Positions 41,220 through 47,276 of a DNA stretch of 47,276 nucleotides are shown one piece after another. Each line of letters begins with the position of its first letter. Within the stretch, counting starts at the first letter, position 1. The position numbers and the translations under genes were made by a program. The DNA lies in the NCBI GenBank assembly GCA_050261675.1, contig JBLNDO010000028.1:1-47276 (forward strand). The letters are read 5' to 3'. This DNA is from DASUBN01 sp050261675. GTDB lineage: Bacteria > Pseudomonadota > Gammaproteobacteria > Natronospirales > REEB76. Under the pieces are notes generated by a model that worked only from the letters and a program-made list of their open reading frames with translations, had not been told where the DNA came from and made no database searches.

Positions 41220-41696
41220 ATGGCGAAGAAAGAGGACGACAAGAAGCAAGGCCAGTCCACCATCGCGCTCAACAAGCGCGCCCGCTTCGACTACTTCATC
41301 GAAGACCGCTTCGAGGCGGGCATCGCCCTCGAAGGCTGGGAAGTGAAGAGCCTCCGTGCCGGCAAGTGCCAAATCACCGAGAGCTATGTGATCATCAAGG
41401 ACCGGGAAGCCTTCCTGCTGGGCGCCCACGTAACGCCTTTGAACACCGCCTCCACCCACGTGCACCCGGACCCGACCCGCACCCGGAAGTTACTCCTGCA
41501 TAAAGAGGAGCTGGCCAGGCTCATCGGCGCGGTGGAGCGCAAGGGCTACACCCTCGTGCCCACCGCCATGTACTGGAGCCGTGGCCGCGCCAAGCTCGAA
41601 ATCGGCCTCGCCAAGGGCAAGCAGGCCCACGACAAGCGGGCTGCTATAAAAGAACGGGACTGGGAACGCCAAAAGGGCCGACTCACTCGTCACTAG
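41220..41696 (+). CDS. smpB: SsrA-binding protein SmpB
   Basis: A 158-residue beta-barrel partner of tmRNA in trans-translation. Motifs: IALNKRARFDYFIEDRFEAG, LEGWEVKSLRAGKCQITESY, HTHPDPTRTRKLLLHK-type stretch present as HVHPDPTRTRKLLLHK, and the basic C-terminal tail (KRAAIKERDWERQKGRLTRH) that enters the mRNA channel. It lies 180 nt before ssrA on the same strand, so protein and RNA partner genes are adjacent. Confidence 0.98.
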   Translation: MAKKEDDKKQGQSTIALNKRARFDYFIEDRFEAGIALEGWEVKSLRAGKCQITESYVIIKDREAFLLGAHVTPLNTASTHVHPDPTRTRKLLLHKEELARLIGAVERKGYTLVPTAMYWSRGRAKLEIGLAKGKQAHDKRAAIKERDWERQKGRLTRH

Positions 41697-41699
41697 GCA

Positions 41700-41830
41700 G
41701 GCTAAAAGCGGATCTTTTGCTCCTCAGCCGCGTTGAAAATGCCCTCGGAATCCTCATTTACACCAAGAGTAAACTCCGGTTCCTTGGACATTTTCGCCTT
41801 GCTGGAAACCAAAATCTCTCGCTTTTAGCC
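41700..41830. repeat. 131-bp imperfect palindrome between smpB and ssrA
   Basis: The outer 11 bases are a perfect inverted repeat (GGCTAAAAGCG at 41700-41710; its complement at 41820-41830). Reading inward, the two arms stay alignable for about 62 bases, sharing TTTTG, TCC.CAGC, GAAAATG.CC, GGAA and TTTAC, with a centre of about 7 nt near 41762-41768. No open frame or T-run. It could fold as a long hairpin or be two inverted copies of a ~60-bp element. I do not recognise it with certainty. Confidence 0.6.
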
Positions 41831-41857
41831 ACTCAGCACCGCTCTCTCAAGCTGGGT

Positions 41858-41863
41858 TAGAAT
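41858..41863 (+). promoter_or_regulatory. candidate -10 of ssrA
   Basis: TAGAAT lies 13 nt before the predicted mature 5' end at 41876, leaving a few leader bases for RNase P to remove. The -35 region is poor. Confidence 0.4.
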
Positions 41864-41968
41864 GTAAGAGCACATGGGGGCGACCTGGTTTCGACGTGGG
41901 TCGTGAAACCCGAAGTGCATGCCGAGGTGCAGGATTCCTCGTAAAACTGTCTTGCAAAACGCTTAGCT

Positions 41969-42001
41969 GCGAACGATAGCAACTACGCCCTAGCCGCCTA
42001 A
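41969..42001 (+). other. tmRNA proteolysis-tag reading frame (ANDSNYALAA)
   Basis: From the resume codon GCG the frame reads ANDSNYALAA and ends with TAA. It differs from the E. coli tag ANDENYALAA only at the fourth residue. The C-terminal LAA, recognised by ClpXP and other proteases in known systems, is kept. Confidence 0.9.
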
Positions 42002-42229
42002 TCCCGGCTAGCCTCTGACTGGAGCCGTGCTTGTGCGTCCAGAGCCACTTCGGTGGCGCTTCAGAGGTCGTGCTCACAAGACCGCGATCAGGTGCATCCG
42101 GCGCCGGGTCGTTAAAAATACCGGACTCGCTGACAGTTTTCCCTGCCCGTCGGGTAGCTGGCAGTTAAATCAAAGACGACGCTAAGCATGTAGAGCCAAG
42201 GGCGGATCACTTACGGACGCGGGTTCGAT

Positions 42230-42500
42230 CAAGAGTAGGTCGCCTTTGCCCGAGAGGGCAAAGTGAAAATGGAGCTCACATCGGTGAACCCTAAACCGTC
42301 GCAAGACGGCATGGCAACGCCGAGGGGTAGGAAGAAGGCCAACTTCAGGCCTGCCCTGTAGAGACTCATAGACTCGCTGACGCCTTGCGGCTGAGCGGGC
42401 ACTAGGATCCGGTGACAACGACCGGATAACACGCTCCGCATCCTGGTCTAAGCAGGATGAAGGCATAGTCCAGCCCGTCTTGAAAGAGATGGAAAAGCTG
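42230..42500 (+). ncRNA. group I intron (subgroup IC3-like) in the tmRNA T-loop
   Basis: A 271-nt self-splicing-type intron. The exon ends in U (42229), and CGAU (42226-42229) pairs with GTCG (42239-42242) as P1, with U.G at the splice site. P2 is 42244-42263, 8 bp with a GAGA loop. P4 is 42281-42286 with 42318-42323. P5 is 42296-42309, 5 bp with a GCAA loop. The R-type element GTAGAGACTC is 42358-42367 and the S element GAAGGCATAGTCCAG 42459-42473, the latter matching the Azoarcus tRNA-Ile intron as I recall it. P9 is 42475-42492 with a GAAA loop. The terminal base is G (42500). P3 and the P7-P8 side are not fully resolved. No endonuclease frame is present. Confidence 0.9.
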
Positions 42501-42523
42501 TCCCGCCGCCTCCACCAACTGAA

Positions 42524-42556
42524 AGCCGCCGGTCAACACCGGCGGCTTTTTCTTTC
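42524..42556 (+). terminator. rho-independent terminator of ssrA
   Basis: AGCCGCCGGT, loop CAAC, ACCGGCGGCT, then a T-rich run (42547-42551 and beyond). The 10-bp perfect stem starts 7 nt after the tmRNA CCA. Confidence 0.92.
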
Positions 42557-42677
42557 CTACGAACTCTGAGCCGAAAGAGATTCGACAAGCAATTCCTGGC
42601 AATCGTCCCTTAATACAACGTGATGCCGAACCATCTGTAGTACGAATGTATAGCCCCTCCCCTTCTCATGCTGGCCT

Positions 42678-42821
42678 TTAGATAGCTCCTACGACGTCCG
42701 AGGCAAAGACGGTCAAGACGATTTGCCTGAAAAGGAGAATGGCGCCGGAGACGATGTAGGGCCCATCTTCCGAGACGATGATCTTGGCGGCAGGCTTGGG
42801 TTTCTTATGCTCGGCGCTCAC
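42678..42821 (-). pseudogene. fragment of a CDGSH iron-sulfur-domain protein (N-terminal part)
   Basis: From GTG at 42821 a 47-codon frame reads SAEHKKPKPAAKIIVSEDGP followed by YIVSGAI, which resembles the N-terminal part of bacterial CDGSH proteins (pattern ENGPYxVxGGIPL). After residue 30 the match fades (LLFRQIVLTVFASDVV) and the frame stops without the cysteine cluster. Best read as a decayed remnant. The rest of 42557-42883 holds nothing I can identify. Confidence 0.4.
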
Positions 42822-42883
42822 CTAGCGCTCCATTCAAGGGCCGATGTCGGGATGATGCGCTATTTCCCGCATCACAGGGACCG

Positions 42884-43345
42884 ATGAGATCGGCAGCGCC
42901 CCCGTCCAACGTAGCCTTGGAAGGCATCCTCTATGCGGATAACGATCAGGATTCTCTTGCCATGCTGTCCGTGAACGGGCAGTTCGTCGCCGCTCGCGTA
43001 GGTACGCGTCTGGTTAGCGGAGACACTGTCAGCCGTATCCTGCCCGAAGAGGTGGACCTCATCAGCGGAGGCGCGACCCGTCCTCTGGGGCTGGACATCA
43101 AGCGGGCCGATACTAACCAGCGCATACAATCCGCCTCGCTGGATACGGACGGCAAAATAACTGAGGTAGCTCCTGAAGCCACTTCCTCTTCACCGCAAGT
43201 GTCTGCAACCACAGTACCGCTCGCTCCCTCTGTGAACATCGTACGCACTGAACAGGCTGCGGTCGTTCAACCCCATTTCAAGCCTCTCGGCGCACTGCGC
43301 GGCCACAAGGCTTCGGCGAAATTCGCCAACATCAAACCACCTTGA
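42884..43345 (+). CDS. GspC-like periplasmic-domain protein, probably truncated
   Basis: A 153-residue frame. Residues about 10-75 (ALEGILYADNDQDSLAMLSV, FVAARVGTRLVSGDTVSRIL, VDLISGGATRPLGLDI) resemble the periplasmic homology region of type II secretion GspC/PulC proteins. The family's N-terminal transmembrane anchor is missing: the frame is open back to 42782 without a start codon or hydrophobic stretch. The C-terminal half is low-complexity. No other secretion genes are nearby. Likely a remnant in the segment after ssrA; the assignment is tentative. Confidence 0.4.
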   Translation: MRSAAPPSNVALEGILYADNDQDSLAMLSVNGQFVAARVGTRLVSGDTVSRILPEEVDLISGGATRPLGLDIKRADTNQRIQSASLDTDGKITEVAPEATSSSPQVSATTVPLAPSVNIVRTEQAAVVQPHFKPLGALRGHKASAKFANIKPP

Positions 43346-43407
43346 ATCCAACCTCGCCGCAGACTGCGCCGACGACTATAGGCTCGTAGATTTAGATCCT
43401 TGCAATC

Positions 43408-43485
43408 TTAAAAGCTAATCTCACCCATCCTGCCGCTCTGGTAATCCCCGATGGCCAGATGAATCTCCTCTTCGATATTCCTCAT
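43408..43485 (-). pseudogene. 25-codon copy of the pirin C-terminus
   Basis: The frame MRNIEEEIHLAIGDYQSGRM then GEISF matches the last residues of the intact pirin at 44714-45613 (MNTEEEIHQAIKDYQTGKMG then EINF). Its ATG overlaps the stop of the MFS gene (ATGA). Nothing of the other pirin domains is present. It is best explained as the tail of a second pirin copy left after a duplication or replacement; whether it is translated is unknown. Confidence 0.65.
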
Positions 43486-44690
43486 TTCCCCCTCCCCACC
43501 ATCCCCACTCCCACCATCGTCACGATACTCAACCCCGCCCCCGTGTAGAACGTCGCCGCCGGTCCGAACTCCTGCCACAACCCGCCCGCCAGCACGCTTG
43601 CCGCCAGCAGCGCCGCGCCGCTCACCAGATTGAATACGCCGAAGGCGGTACCGCGCAGCCGCGCCGGTGCCGCATCCGACACCATGGCGGCGAACAGTCC
43701 CTGGGTGAGTCCCATGTGCAGGCCCCAGACGGCGGCGCCGGCATAGGCCATGGCCGGCGTGACCGCGTTGGCGAGGGTGAGGTCCGCCACCGCGAGACAG
43801 ACGAGGCCGAGGCGCAGCAGCCGCCGCCGATCCATGTTGTCGCCGCGCCAGCCGGCGGGAAAGGCGGTCAGCGCGTACACCACGTTCATCACCACCATGA
43901 TGAGCGGAATGAGCGCGAGGGGCACGCCCACGCTCCGGGCGCGGAGCACCAGGAAGGCCTCGCTGAAGCGGGCGAGCGTGAACACGCCGCCGATGGCGAC
44001 GATCCGCCAGTAGGCGGGGCCGAGTTCCATGAGGAGGTCGCGGCGGATGGGCGAATACGCGCGCTGTGCTTCTTGTCCGATGGCGGGCTCGCGCACGCCG
44101 AAGGCGAGCAGGGCCACGGCGGCGAAGGCCGGCGGCACCGCCACCCAGAACACCGCCCGGAGATTGTTGGCGAACAACACCATGCAGCCCATGGCCGCGA
44201 GCGGGCCGGCGATGGCGCCGAGGGTGTCCAACGCCTGGCGCAGGCCGAAACTCGCGCCGCTGGACCGGGGCGGCGTGATGTCGCCTATCAGCGCGTCCCG
44301 CGGCGCCTCGCGGATGCCCTTGCCGATGCGGTCGGTGAAGCGGGCGAAAATCACCGCCGCGACCGAGCCGGCGAGCGGGAACAGGGGCTTGGTGGCGGCG
44401 GCGAGGCCGTAGCCCAACAGCACCAGCGGCTTGCGCCGCCCGACGGCGTCGCTGACGACGCCGGAGAAAACCTTGGTGACCAGGGCGAGGGCTTCCGCCG
44501 TGCCTTCGATGAAACCCACCGTGAGCGTTCCCGCCCCCAGGACGGACACCAGGAACACCGGCAGGAAGCTGTGGATCAGCTCCGAGGAGGTATCCATGAG
44601 CAGGCTTACGCAGCCCAGGGTCCACACGCTGCCGGGGATGAGCCGCAGCGCGGCCAGCATGCCTGCCCAAGCCTTGCCGCCCTCGCTCAT
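43482..44690 (-). CDS. major facilitator superfamily transporter
   Basis: A 402-residue, roughly 12-helix permease. The loop between helices 2 and 3 carries the MFS motif-A-like VFSGVVSDAVGRRKPLVLLG, and the distinctive DRIGKGIREAPRDALIGD follows helix 4. Substrate cannot be deduced. It starts 23 nt after pirin, so the two probably form an operon. A paralogous transporter with a similar RxGKGxRxPARDAL motif lies at 46099-47268. Confidence 0.85.
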   Translation of the reverse strand: MSEGGKAWAGMLAALRLIPGSVWTLGCVSLLMDTSSELIHSFLPVFLVSVLGAGTLTVGFIEGTAEALALVTKVFSGVVSDAVGRRKPLVLLGYGLAAATKPLFPLAGSVAAVIFARFTDRIGKGIREAPRDALIGDITPPRSSGASFGLRQALDTLGAIAGPLAAMGCMVLFANNLRAVFWVAVPPAFAAVALLAFGVREPAIGQEAQRAYSPIRRDLLMELGPAYWRIVAIGGVFTLARFSEAFLVLRARSVGVPLALIPLIMVVMNVVYALTAFPAGWRGDNMDRRRLLRLGLVCLAVADLTLANAVTPAMAYAGAAVWGLHMGLTQGLFAAMVSDAAPARLRGTAFGVFNLVSGAALLAASVLAGGLWQEFGPAATFYTGAGLSIVTMVGVGMVGRGK

Positions 44691-44713
44691 GCCGGCTCCC
44701 GAGATTAAGGGTG

Positions 44714-45613
44714 CTAGAAGTTTATCTCCCCCATCTTCCCTGTCTGGTAGTCCTTTATCGCCTGATGGATTTCCTCTTCGGTATTCATCACGAACGGCCC
44801 ATACCGGACCACGGGCTCGTTGATGGGCACGCCGGCCAGCAGCAACAGCTCCAACGGCTCTTTTCTGTCCACCGCATTGGCGATCTTCACGCCCTCGCCG
44901 TCATTCTCGAAGATGACCATCTGATGGGCGCGGCCTTTCTGCTTCTCGGCGCCGAACTCCCCTTCCCCGCCGATGACGAACGCGAAGGCGTTGTAATTCG
45001 CGGGCAACGCCTGATCTATAGCCCCGCCCGGCTGCAGGGTCATGTGCAGGAAGGCGATGGGCGTGACAGTGTCGATCACGGCGCTCTGTCCTAAGGACTC
45101 GCCGGCGACGATCTTCACCTTCACTTTCCCATCCGCGCTCGTGGCCACCGGCAGCTTGGCGTCCGGCAGCTCCTGGTAGCGGGGCTTCATCATCTTGTCC
45201 TTCTTGGGCAGGTTCACCCAGATCTGGAAGCCGTGCATGCGCCCGCCCTTCGCCCGGAACGCCTCCTCCGGCATCTCGGAGTGCACCACGCCCGCGCCCG
45301 CGGTCATCCACTGCACGTCGCCGGGCCCGAGCGAGCCCGCGTGGCCGTGGGAATCCTTGTGCTGCATCTTGCCTTCGAGCACGTAGGTGACGGTCTCGAA
45401 GCCGCGGTGCGGGTGATCCGGAGCGCCCAGGGCCTCGCCCGGGGCGTAGTCCACCGGGCCCATCTCATCCAGGAGCAGGAAGGGGTCGTAGTCCATGAGC
45501 ATGCGCGTGGGAAACGGGCGGTGCACGATGAAGCCGCCGCCCTCGCGGGTCTGCTGGCTTGAGATGACGTGCAACACGCGGCGCGGGCGGATGGCATTCG
45601 AAGACGGGTTCAT
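44714..45613 (-). CDS. pirin family protein
   Basis: A 299-residue bicupin. N-terminal metal site in GAPDHPHRGFETVTYVLEGK and MQHKDSHGHAGSLGPGDVQW (conserved His residues and Glu), then EMPEEAFRAKGGRMHGFQIW, and the second cupin around IAFLHMTLQPGGAIDQALPA. Relatives include quercetin 2,3-dioxygenases; role here unknown. ATG at 45613 has GGAG 5 nt upstream and the domain begins soon after; an upstream extension to 45670 is unlikely. Confidence 0.92.
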   Translation of the reverse strand: MNPSSNAIRPRRVLHVISSQQTREGGGFIVHRPFPTRMLMDYDPFLLLDEMGPVDYAPGEALGAPDHPHRGFETVTYVLEGKMQHKDSHGHAGSLGPGDVQWMTAGAGVVHSEMPEEAFRAKGGRMHGFQIWVNLPKKDKMMKPRYQELPDAKLPVATSADGKVKVKIVAGESLGQSAVIDTVTPIAFLHMTLQPGGAIDQALPANYNAFAFVIGGEGEFGAEKQKGRAHQMVIFENDGEGVKIANAVDRKEPLELLLLAGVPINEPVVRYGPFVMNTEEEIHQAIKDYQTGKMGEINF

Positions 45614-45736
45614 GCATTCTCCAGGGTGCGCGGGACCAAGACCCCCACATGGGGGCTTGCGGCGCCGCACTCAAGCCGTCAGCGCGGGCCGCTGCGGCGC
45701 GTTATTTCCAAGGCCACGGAAAACAACAGCTTCAAC

Positions 45737-46102
45737 ATGCGCGCGCATAGATTTTCCCACAGCATAGCCGCTCTCGCGGCCTTGGGCCTCGCCGTGGCCG
45801 CTTGCTCTTCCACGCCGTCGAAACCGGCGCCGGCCTACGGTTGCGCGCTGAACGGCGCGGGTTATCCGCCCTGCGCACCGGTACCCGTGGGCGCCTACTA
45901 TCCCTATGGTTATCCCTACGGCTACCTCTACCCCGGCGTGATCCTGGTGCCGGTGGTGGTACCGCCGCCCGCCACAACGGTGCCGCCCGTGAAACCGAAG
46001 CCGCCGAAACCCGCGCCTCCGGTCAAGCATCCGCGCCGTGATCTGCCGAAGCCAAAACCCTGCCGCACTATAAATGGAATGCGGGTGTGCCCGCCGCCCT
46101 AA
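45737..46102 (+). CDS. small Tyr/Pro-rich lipoprotein
   Basis: A 121-residue protein. Signal peptide with lipobox LAVAAC (Cys about 24), then a Cys-Ala-Leu segment, a Tyr/Gly/Pro stretch (YYPYGYPYGYLYPG), and a Lys/Pro-rich tail (PPVKPKPPKPAPPVKHPRR) ending in two Cys (PCRTINGMRVCPPP). Likely cell-envelope located. No family recognised. No clear Shine-Dalgarno. It is divergent from pirin and its stop overlaps the convergent MFS gene by 4 nt. Confidence 0.7.
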   Translation: MRAHRFSHSIAALAALGLAVAACSSTPSKPAPAYGCALNGAGYPPCAPVPVGAYYPYGYPYGYLYPGVILVPVVVPPPATTVPPVKPKPPKPAPPVKHPRRDLPKPKPCRTINGMRVCPPP

Positions 46103-47268
46103 GCCTTCGCGGCGCGCGCCTTGAGGCGCATGGCTCCCAACAAGAACGGAATGGAGAGAAGCTGGCAGGCCACGGCTGCGGCCGTGAGATAGAGCGCGCC
46201 TTGCGTGTAAAGCGCGCCCAGCATCAGGCTTCCCAGGAACCAAGCGAGGCCGAAAGCGGTGTCGAAGAGACCGTAGGCGGTACCGCGCAGGTGGGCCGGC
46301 GTCAACGTCGCCACACCGGCGCGCCCCGCGCTCTCCTGGAAGCCCATGGCCGCGCCCCAGAGCGCGCCGCCGAGCCAGATGAGGCTTGGGCTTTCCGCTA
46401 GGAACAGCAGCGGCATGGCCGGCAAGGCCAGGAGCGGAAGACCCAGCACTACCTTCATGCCGAAGCGATCGTAGAGCCAGCCGCTCAGGAAGGCCGCGAC
46501 CGCATCCACGCCCATGGCGAGGCCGAAGAGCAGCGGGATGAGCGCGGGCGCCAAACGATGGGTGTACTGCAGGTGATAGGTCACGATCACGAAGTGCACG
46601 TAGCCCAACACCGAGACTACGGAGAAAACCAAGTAGACGAAGAACGCCGGACTCAAGCCCTGCAGGTGCAGCGAGGGCGGCGGCCGCGAGTCATGGGCGT
46701 GCCGCCCGCGCAAGCGCCACAGAAACACGAGAGCCACCAGCGCCGGCGCGACGAGCACAGCGAAACCGAGCCGATAACCGGAATAGGCCACGGCGGCCGA
46801 TACCACCACCGGGCCCAGCACCGCGCCCACCTGATCCAGGAACTCGTGCAGGCCGAAGGCGTAGCCGTGGCCGAGTTCGTGTCCCGCCTCCGCGAGCAAG
46901 GCGTCGCGGGCCGGCACGCGCACGCCCTTGCCCAGGCGCTCGGTGAACACCAGCGCACCCGCGAGCCAGGGCGTACCTGCCAGCGCCATGAGCGGCACCG
47001 AGACCAGATTGACCACGTAACCCACGCTGATTGCCAGCCAGTGGCGGTGGGTGCGATCCACGAAGCGGCCGGAGAACAACCGCACCGAGTACCCCAGGAA
47101 CTCCCCTGCTCCTCCCACGGCGCCGGCGAAGAACGCGCTCGCGCCGAGCGACGCAAGATACGGCCCGACGATGCTGTGGCCGCCCTCGTAGGTGAAATCG
47201 GCGAACAGGCTGACGATGCCAAAGCCCACCACGAAACGCAGGGCCTGTTGGCGGCGGTCTGTACTCAT
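46099..47268 (-). CDS. major facilitator superfamily transporter (second copy of the type)
   Basis: A 389-residue, about 12-helix permease. Motif-A-like loop VRLFSGRFVDRTHRHWLAIS; TERLGKGVRVPARDALLAEA resembles the equivalent loop of the transporter at 43482-44690, and GLHEFLDQVGAVLGPVVV matches that protein's GLRQALDTLGAIAGPLAA. The two are distant paralogs. GGGAG ribosome site at the very edge of the window supports the ATG at 47268. Substrate unknown. Confidence 0.85.
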   Translation of the reverse strand: MSTDRRQQALRFVVGFGIVSLFADFTYEGGHSIVGPYLASLGASAFFAGAVGGAGEFLGYSVRLFSGRFVDRTHRHWLAISVGYVVNLVSVPLMALAGTPWLAGALVFTERLGKGVRVPARDALLAEAGHELGHGYAFGLHEFLDQVGAVLGPVVVSAAVAYSGYRLGFAVLVAPALVALVFLWRLRGRHAHDSRPPPSLHLQGLSPAFFVYLVFSVVSVLGYVHFVIVTYHLQYTHRLAPALIPLLFGLAMGVDAVAAFLSGWLYDRFGMKVVLGLPLLALPAMPLLFLAESPSLIWLGGALWGAAMGFQESAGRAGVATLTPAHLRGTAYGLFDTAFGLAWFLGSLMLGALYTQGALYLTAAAVACQLLSIPFLLGAMRLKARAAKA

Positions 47269-47276
47269 GCTCTCCC

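Larger units (their letters stand above)
41876..42517 (+). ncRNA. ssrA: tmRNA (10Sa RNA), interrupted by a group I intron
   Basis: The 5' end GGGGGCGACCTGGTTTCGAC and the 3' end ending CGCCTCCACCA are typical tmRNA termini. The acceptor stem GGGGGCG (41876-41882) pairs with CGCCTCC (42507-42513), with one G.U, followed by ACCA. The resume codon GCG at 41969 opens a tag frame. The 3' exon (42501-42517) is separated from the 5' exon (41876-42229) by 271 nt. Spliced length would be 371 nt, close to E. coli tmRNA. Joining 42229 to 42501 gives T-stem GCGGG/CCCGC and a 7-nt loop TTCGATT, exactly as expected. An intrinsic terminator follows. Confidence 0.95.

Noticed and set aside
42230..42500. Homing endonuclease inside the group I intron
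   Set aside because: No plus-strand frame of useful length fits between the core elements. The two short minus-strand frames across it have no LAGLIDADG, HNH or GIY-YIG motif.
42230..42500. Prophage or island att insertion, or a permuted two-piece tmRNA, as the cause of the split
   Set aside because: The insert is only 271 nt, has group I core elements, and the halves are in normal order with exact T-loop joining. Permuted tmRNAs have the 3' acceptor piece first.
42518..47276. Direct repeat of the tmRNA 3' end marking an island boundary
   Set aside because: I found no second copy of the CGCCTCCACCA region in the remaining window; it could lie beyond the edge.

Overview
The window is about 47 kb of G+C-rich bacterial chromosome. 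It is almost entirely core genes in gammaproteobacterial order. Blocks such as greA-yhbY-rlmE-ftsH-folP-glmM-secG-tRNA-Leu, tRNA-fMet-rimP-nusA-infB and grpE-nadK-recN-bamE-rnfH-ratA-smpB-ssrA match the E. coli arrangement. Having nuoA-N between tRNA-Leu and tRNA-fMet, dapB-carAB-greA behind dnaJ, and fur divergent from bamE recalls Xanthomonadales/Nevskiales-type gammaproteobacteria. The placement below class is inference from gene order only.

Region 1 (1-3.5 kb, minus strand): infB (cut by the window edge just before its P-loop), nusA, rimP and an initiator tRNA with its own strong promoter. Between the tRNA and rimP lies a 230-nt leader packed with eight consecutive hairpins, two of which look like intrinsic terminators. 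Region 2 (3.5-18.2 kb, minus): a complete 14-gene complex I operon, nuoA to nuoN, tightly packed and bracketed by tRNA-fMet and tRNA-Leu(GAG). Region 3 (18.3-25.3 kb): secG, tpiA, glmM, folP, ftsH, rlmE, divergent yhbY, and greA. A second cluster of five hairpins lies between ftsH and folP. Region 4 (25.3-36.3 kb, minus): hrcA-grpE-dnaK-TMEM175-dnaJ-dapB-carA-carB-greA. A perfect CIRCE operator on a sigma70 promoter sits before hrcA, and a near-consensus sigma32 promoter sits before dnaK. A TMEM175-type potassium-channel gene sits between dnaK and dnaJ.

Region 5 (36.3-41.7 kb): nadK, recN, a lipoprotein, fur, bamE, rnfH, ratA and smpB. Region 6 (41.7-42.6 kb): a ~130-bp imperfect palindrome followed by ssrA (tmRNA). 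The tmRNA T-loop is interrupted by a 271-nt sequence with the features of a subgroup IC3-like group I intron: S and R core elements, P2/P5/P9 hairpins with GNRA loops, a U.G pair at the 5' splice site and a terminal G. Removing it exactly restores a 7-nt T-loop, a perfect T-stem and the tmRNA acceptor stem. This is the most unusual element in the window.

Region 7 (42.6-47.3 kb): an accessory, partly decayed segment downstream of ssrA. It holds a CDGSH-protein fragment, a GspC-like periplasmic fragment, a 25-codon copy of the pirin C-terminus, an MFS transporter, pirin, a Tyr/Pro-rich lipoprotein and a second MFS transporter.
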